8,998 bases of DNA from NCBI GenBank assembly GCA_946887155.1, contig CAMPKM010000093.1, positions 1 through 8,998 of the forward strand, written 5' to 3'. Shown here in pieces: positions 6,267 through 8,998 of this stretch. The translations under genes were made by a program, and so were the position numbers. Below the pieces are notes generated by a model, which worked only from the letters and a program-made list of their open reading frames with translations, had not been told where the DNA came from and did no database searches. How positions within the stretch are numbered: the stretch's first letter is position 1; every line of letters begins with the position of its first letter. This DNA comes from an uncultured Gemmatimonadota bacterium. GTDB lineage: Bacteria; Gemmatimonadota; Gemmatimonadetes; Gemmatimonadales; Gemmatimonadaceae.

Positions 6267-6290
6267 AGCTTGTGATATTTTTCACAAGCT
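6267..6290. promoter_or_regulatory. CRP/FNR-type palindrome at the atpA promoter
   Basis: AGCTTGTGA (6267-6275) and TCACAAGCT (6282-6290) are perfectly complementary around the six-base centre TATTTT. The core TGTGA-N6-TCACA equals the consensus for E. coli CRP and is shared in form by several CRP/FNR-superfamily regulators. It ends 25 bases before the atpA ATG. A -10-like TAAAAT begins at its last base (6290-6295), which would put the site centre near -23, a position suited to repression. A hairpin role in RNA is possible, but no U tract follows, so it does not look like a terminator. Confidence 0.65.
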
Positions 6291-6295
6291 AAAAT
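6290..6295 (+). promoter_or_regulatory. Possible -10 box for atpA
   Basis: TAAAAT is one base from the -10 consensus and lies 20 bases before the atpA start codon. The only -35-like hexamer, TTGTGA (6270-6275) in the palindrome, is 14 bases away, shorter than the usual 17. The call is therefore weak and the real promoter may use an activator. Confidence 0.3.
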
Positions 6296-6315
6296 CCCTC
6301 CCAAAAACGAGACGA

Positions 6316-7887
6316 ATGGCCTCCGAAACACTCCTTCGCCCCGGCGAGATCAAGGACATCCTGCTTCGAGAAATCGAAGCCGCCGACCTCCATGACCTCG
6401 ACGTCGAGGAAGTCGGCACCGTCCTGGAGGTCAAGGACGGGATCGCCCGCATCTATGGACTGCAGAAGGCGATGGCCGGCGAGATGCTCGAAGTCACGTC
6501 CTCCGAAAGCGGCAACATCATTACCGCCCTCGCGCTCAACCTCGAAGAAGACAACATCGGCGCCGTCGTCCTGGGCGATTACCTGCAGCTCAAGGAAGGC
6601 GACGAGGTCCGGCGCACCGCCCGCGTGCTCGAGGTTCCGGTCGGCCCCCAACTCGTCGGTCGCGTCGTCGACTCGCTGGGACGCCCGATTGACGGACTCG
6701 GCGAAATCAACGCCACCACGACCCGGCGCGTGGAGTCCGAAGCCCCGGGCATCATCGTCAGGCAGCCCGTGAAGGAGCCGTTGCAGACGGGCATCAAGGC
6801 CATCGACGCGATGATCCCGATCGGCCGCGGCCAGCGCGAACTCATCATCGGCGACCGCGGCACCGGCAAGACAGCCATCGCGGTCGACACGATCATCAAC
6901 CAGAAGGGCCAGGGCGTCATCTGCGTGTATGTCGCCATCGGCCAGAAGGCGTCCACGATTGCCAGCGTCGTCGAGAAGCTGAAGCAGGCCGGCGCGATGG
7001 AGTACACGATCGTCGTCGCCGCCTCGGCATCCGACCCCGCGCCCATGCTTTACATCGCGCCCTATTCGGGCTGCGCGATGGCCGAGTACTTCATGTACAA
7101 CGAAGGCAAGCCGACCCTGTGCGTATACGACGACCTCTCCAAGCAGGCCGCGGCGTATCGTCAGCTTTCGCTGGTCCTTCGCCGCCCACCTGGTCGCGAG
7201 GCCTTCCCGGGCGACGTCTTCTACCTCCACTCACGCCTCCTCGAGCGCGCCGCCAAGCTGCGTGAGGACGCGGACGTCGTGGATGGCAAGTCGATCCTGA
7301 AGCCGGGTGGCAGCCTGACGGCGCTCCCGATCATCGAGACCCAGGCTGGTGACGTATCGGCCTACATCCCGACCAACGTCATCTCGATCACCGACGGTCA
7401 GATCTTCCTCGAGTCCGACCTGTTCTTCGCCGGCGTTCGGCCCGCGATCAATGTCGGTATCTCGGTCTCACGCGTCGGTGGCTCGGCACAGATCAAGGCG
7501 ATGAAGCAGGTCGCCGGCCGGCTGCGGCTCGACCTCGCCCAGTACCGCGAGCTCGAAGCGTTTGCGGCCTTCGCGTCGGACCTGGATGCTGCGACCAAGA
7601 AGCAGTTGGAGCGGGGCGCGCGCACGGTCGAAGTCCTCAAGCAGCCCCAGTACCAGCCGGTGCCCGTCGAACAGCAGATCATGACGGTGTTCGCGGTGAC
7701 GAACGGCTTCCTCGACGACATCGCCGTGAAGGACCTGAAGGCGTGGGAAACAGGTTTCCACGAATTCATGGCCGCCAAGTTCCCGCAGGTCGGCAACGCG
7801 GTGCGCACCGAGAAGGCGATCTCGAAGGAAACCGAAGCCGCCTTGCGCCGCGGGATCGACGAATACCGGAAGTTCGCGTCGAAGTAA
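6316..7887 (+). CDS. atpA: F1F0 ATP synthase subunit alpha
   Basis: This is the non-catalytic nucleotide-binding subunit of the F1 sector, alternating with beta in the alpha3-beta3 ring on the cytoplasmic side of the membrane. The full length of 523 residues includes an N-terminal barrel (about 30-95), Walker A GDRGTGKT (179-186; most homologues have Q where this has the second G), and [12 protein letters not shown] with R386, the arginine finger that completes the catalytic site on beta. A stretch [17 protein letters not shown] (316-332) replaces the shorter loop of proteobacterial alpha and resembles the longer Bacteroidota form. The start ATG has only weak GAG upstream. Genes for delta, b, c and a subunits, which usually precede atpA, are absent here, so the F1 genes alpha, gamma and beta form a separate unit. 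Confidence 0.98.
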   Translation: MASETLLRPGEIKDILLREIEAADLHDLDVEEVGTVLEVKDGIARIYGLQKAMAGEMLEVTSSESGNIITALALNLEEDNIGAVVLGDYLQLKEGDEVRRTARVLEVPVGPQLVGRVVDSLGRPIDGLGEINATTTRRVESEAPGIIVRQPVKEPLQTGIKAIDAMIPIGRGQRELIIGDRGTGKTAIAVDTIINQKGQGVICVYVAIGQKASTIASVVEKLKQAGAMEYTIVVAASASDPAPMLYIAPYSGCAMAEYFMYNEGKPTLCVYDDLSKQAAAYRQLSLVLRRPPGREAFPGDVFYLHSRLLERAAKLREDADVVDGKSILKPGGSLTALPIIETQAGDVSAYIPTNVISITDGQIFLESDLFFAGVRPAINVGISVSRVGGSAQIKAMKQVAGRLRLDLAQYRELEAFAAFASDLDAATKKQLERGARTVEVLKQPQYQPVPVEQQIMTVFAVTNGFLDDIAVKDLKAWETGFHEFMAAKFPQVGNAVRTEKAISKETEAALRRGIDEYRKFASK

Positions 7888-7890
7888 TCC

Positions 7891-7939
7891 AATCACCAAT
7901 CGTCAATCGTCAATCGTCAATCGTCAATCGTCAATCAAT
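7891..7939 (+). repeat. Heptamer array (AATCGTC) filling the atpA-atpG spacer
   Basis: Five perfect tandem copies of AATCGTC (7898-7932) are bordered by one degenerate unit on each side, AATCACC and AATCAAT. The array begins three bases after the atpA stop and ends two bases before the atpG start, so it occupies nearly the whole 54-base spacer and leaves no Shine-Dalgarno sequence for atpG. Confidence 0.95.
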
Positions 7940-7941
7940 AA

Positions 7942-8802
7942 ATGGCTAAGGGCAGAGAGCTCAAGCGCCGGATCAAGACGGTCGAAAACACCCGCAAGAT
8001 CACGCGGACGATGGAGCTGGTGGCCACGTCGCGCATGAAGCGCGCGCAGGATCGCGTCACCGCGGCCCGTCCCTATGCCCGCGCGTTAGGCGAAGTGATC
8101 GCCGGCTTGTATTCGCCCGAGCTGGCCGACCGGTTCCCGCTGCTCCGGCAGCCGGAACGGGCGCGGAAGGCAGCCGTGATCCTGCTGACGTCGAATCGCG
8201 GGCTCGCCGGCGGGTTCAACGCCAACCTGATCCGGGAAGCGCGCACGCTGCTGGCGAAGTTGCGCAGCGCGGGGACCGAGGTCGAGCTGCACGTCGTCGG
8301 TCGAAAAGGGATCGGTTACTTCAAGTACGTCGCGCAGGCCATGGCCACGCAGCGCACCGACATTACGGATCGTCCGGGTGCCGCCGACGCCGCGTCGCTG
8401 GTGGATGGGTTGATGACGGACTTCGTGGCGGGCGCCCTCGACGCGGTCTACGTCGTGTTCGCCCAGTTCCGATCCGCCATCTCGACGCCGCCGACAACCG
8501 AACGCCTGCTCCCGGTCGAGCCGCCGAAGCGCAGTGGTCCACTGCCGGATTACCTGTTGCTGCCGTCGGCGGAGGACATTCTGACGGAGTTGCTGCCCTC
8601 GTACGTGCGCAACGCCGTGTATCGCGCGCTCGTCGAGACGGCGGCCGGTGAACAGGGCGCCCGGCGCACGGCCATGAAGAACGCGACCGACAATGCCAGT
8701 GAGATGATGAATACGCTGACGCGCACGTACAACCGCGCTCGTCAGGCAGGGATTACCCAGGAAATCGCGGAGATCGTTGGTGGTGCCGCGGCCCTTGAAT
8801 AG
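7942..8802 (+). CDS. atpG: F1F0 ATP synthase subunit gamma
   Basis: This is the central-stalk subunit that rotates inside the alpha3-beta3 ring and couples proton flow to ATP synthesis. Its 286 residues match the family. The long N-terminal helix carries the conserved KRRIKTVENTRKITRTMELV (8-27), followed by SRMKRAQ. The C-terminal helix carries MKNATDNASEMM and ends in the ITQEIAEIVGGA signature. The middle Rossmann-like part includes LLTSNRGLAGGFN. The ATG directly follows the heptamer array and has no Shine-Dalgarno sequence, so translation may depend on coupling to atpA or on an AT-rich unstructured leader. A TTA leucine codon lies within GTTAGGC at 8085-8091. It is followed 30 bases later by atpD. 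Confidence 0.98.
   Translation: MAKGRELKRRIKTVENTRKITRTMELVATSRMKRAQDRVTAARPYARALGEVIAGLYSPELADRFPLLRQPERARKAAVILLTSNRGLAGGFNANLIREARTLLAKLRSAGTEVELHVVGRKGIGYFKYVAQAMATQRTDITDRPGAADAASLVDGLMTDFVAGALDAVYVVFAQFRSAISTPPTTERLLPVEPPKRSGPLPDYLLLPSAEDILTELLPSYVRNAVYRALVETAAGEQGARRTAMKNATDNASEMMNTLTRTYNRARQAGITQEIAEIVGGAAALE

Positions 8803-8998
<196 letters not shown>

Noticed and set aside
7891..7939. Heptamer array considered as a CRISPR or replication iteron array
   Set aside because: Units are only seven bases and directly abutting with no spacers, and no initiator or Cas gene is nearby.

Overview
This is a high-GC bacterial chromosome segment made mostly of housekeeping genes. The lineage is probably Gemmatimonadota or a neighbouring FCB-type phylum, possibly Acidobacteriota. 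That is inferred from three things: a short primary-type sigma factor without region 1.1, an ATP synthase alpha subunit with the longer loop seen in Bacteroidota-like homologues, and starts with few Shine-Dalgarno sequences. No marker here fixes the phylum.

Layout. Positions 1-407 hold three tRNA genes read leftward: Ala-GGC, Gly-GCC and a Val-GAC cut by the window edge. They appear to be driven by a good promoter at 444-472. Diverging from them, 641-1528 encodes an RpoD/SigA-type sigma factor. A terminator-like hairpin within an imperfect inverted repeat (1534-1683) separates it from a tightly packed rightward group: an MlaF-type ABC ATPase (1685-2434), a Nudix hydrolase (2437-2883) and a regulator with a receiver-like N-terminus and an AraC-type DNA-binding domain (2898-3701). 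A Tat-exported amidase-signature enzyme follows (3828-5516). The last part is an F1 ATP synthase cluster, atpA-atpG-atpD, with atpD cut by the window end.

The 0.8 kb between the amidase and atpA looks empty at first, but its reverse strand (5602-6102) carries a decayed four-helix-bundle (S23/IVP-like) protein gene with two compensating frameshifts and a TGA nonsense codon. This pseudogene lies between inverted arms made of a heptamer repeat (5533-5567 and 6209-6236), which makes the block a candidate small mobile cassette. Just beyond it, a perfect 9-6-9 palindrome containing TGTGA-N6-TCACA sits over the likely atpA promoter.

Two window-wide oddities stand out. Most of the longer spacers carry their own short tandem repeat of period 7 or 8, each with a different unit. 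The heptamer GTTAGGC (or its complement) occurs eight times, roughly once being expected, and most of the TTA leucine codons I spotted are followed by GGC within it.
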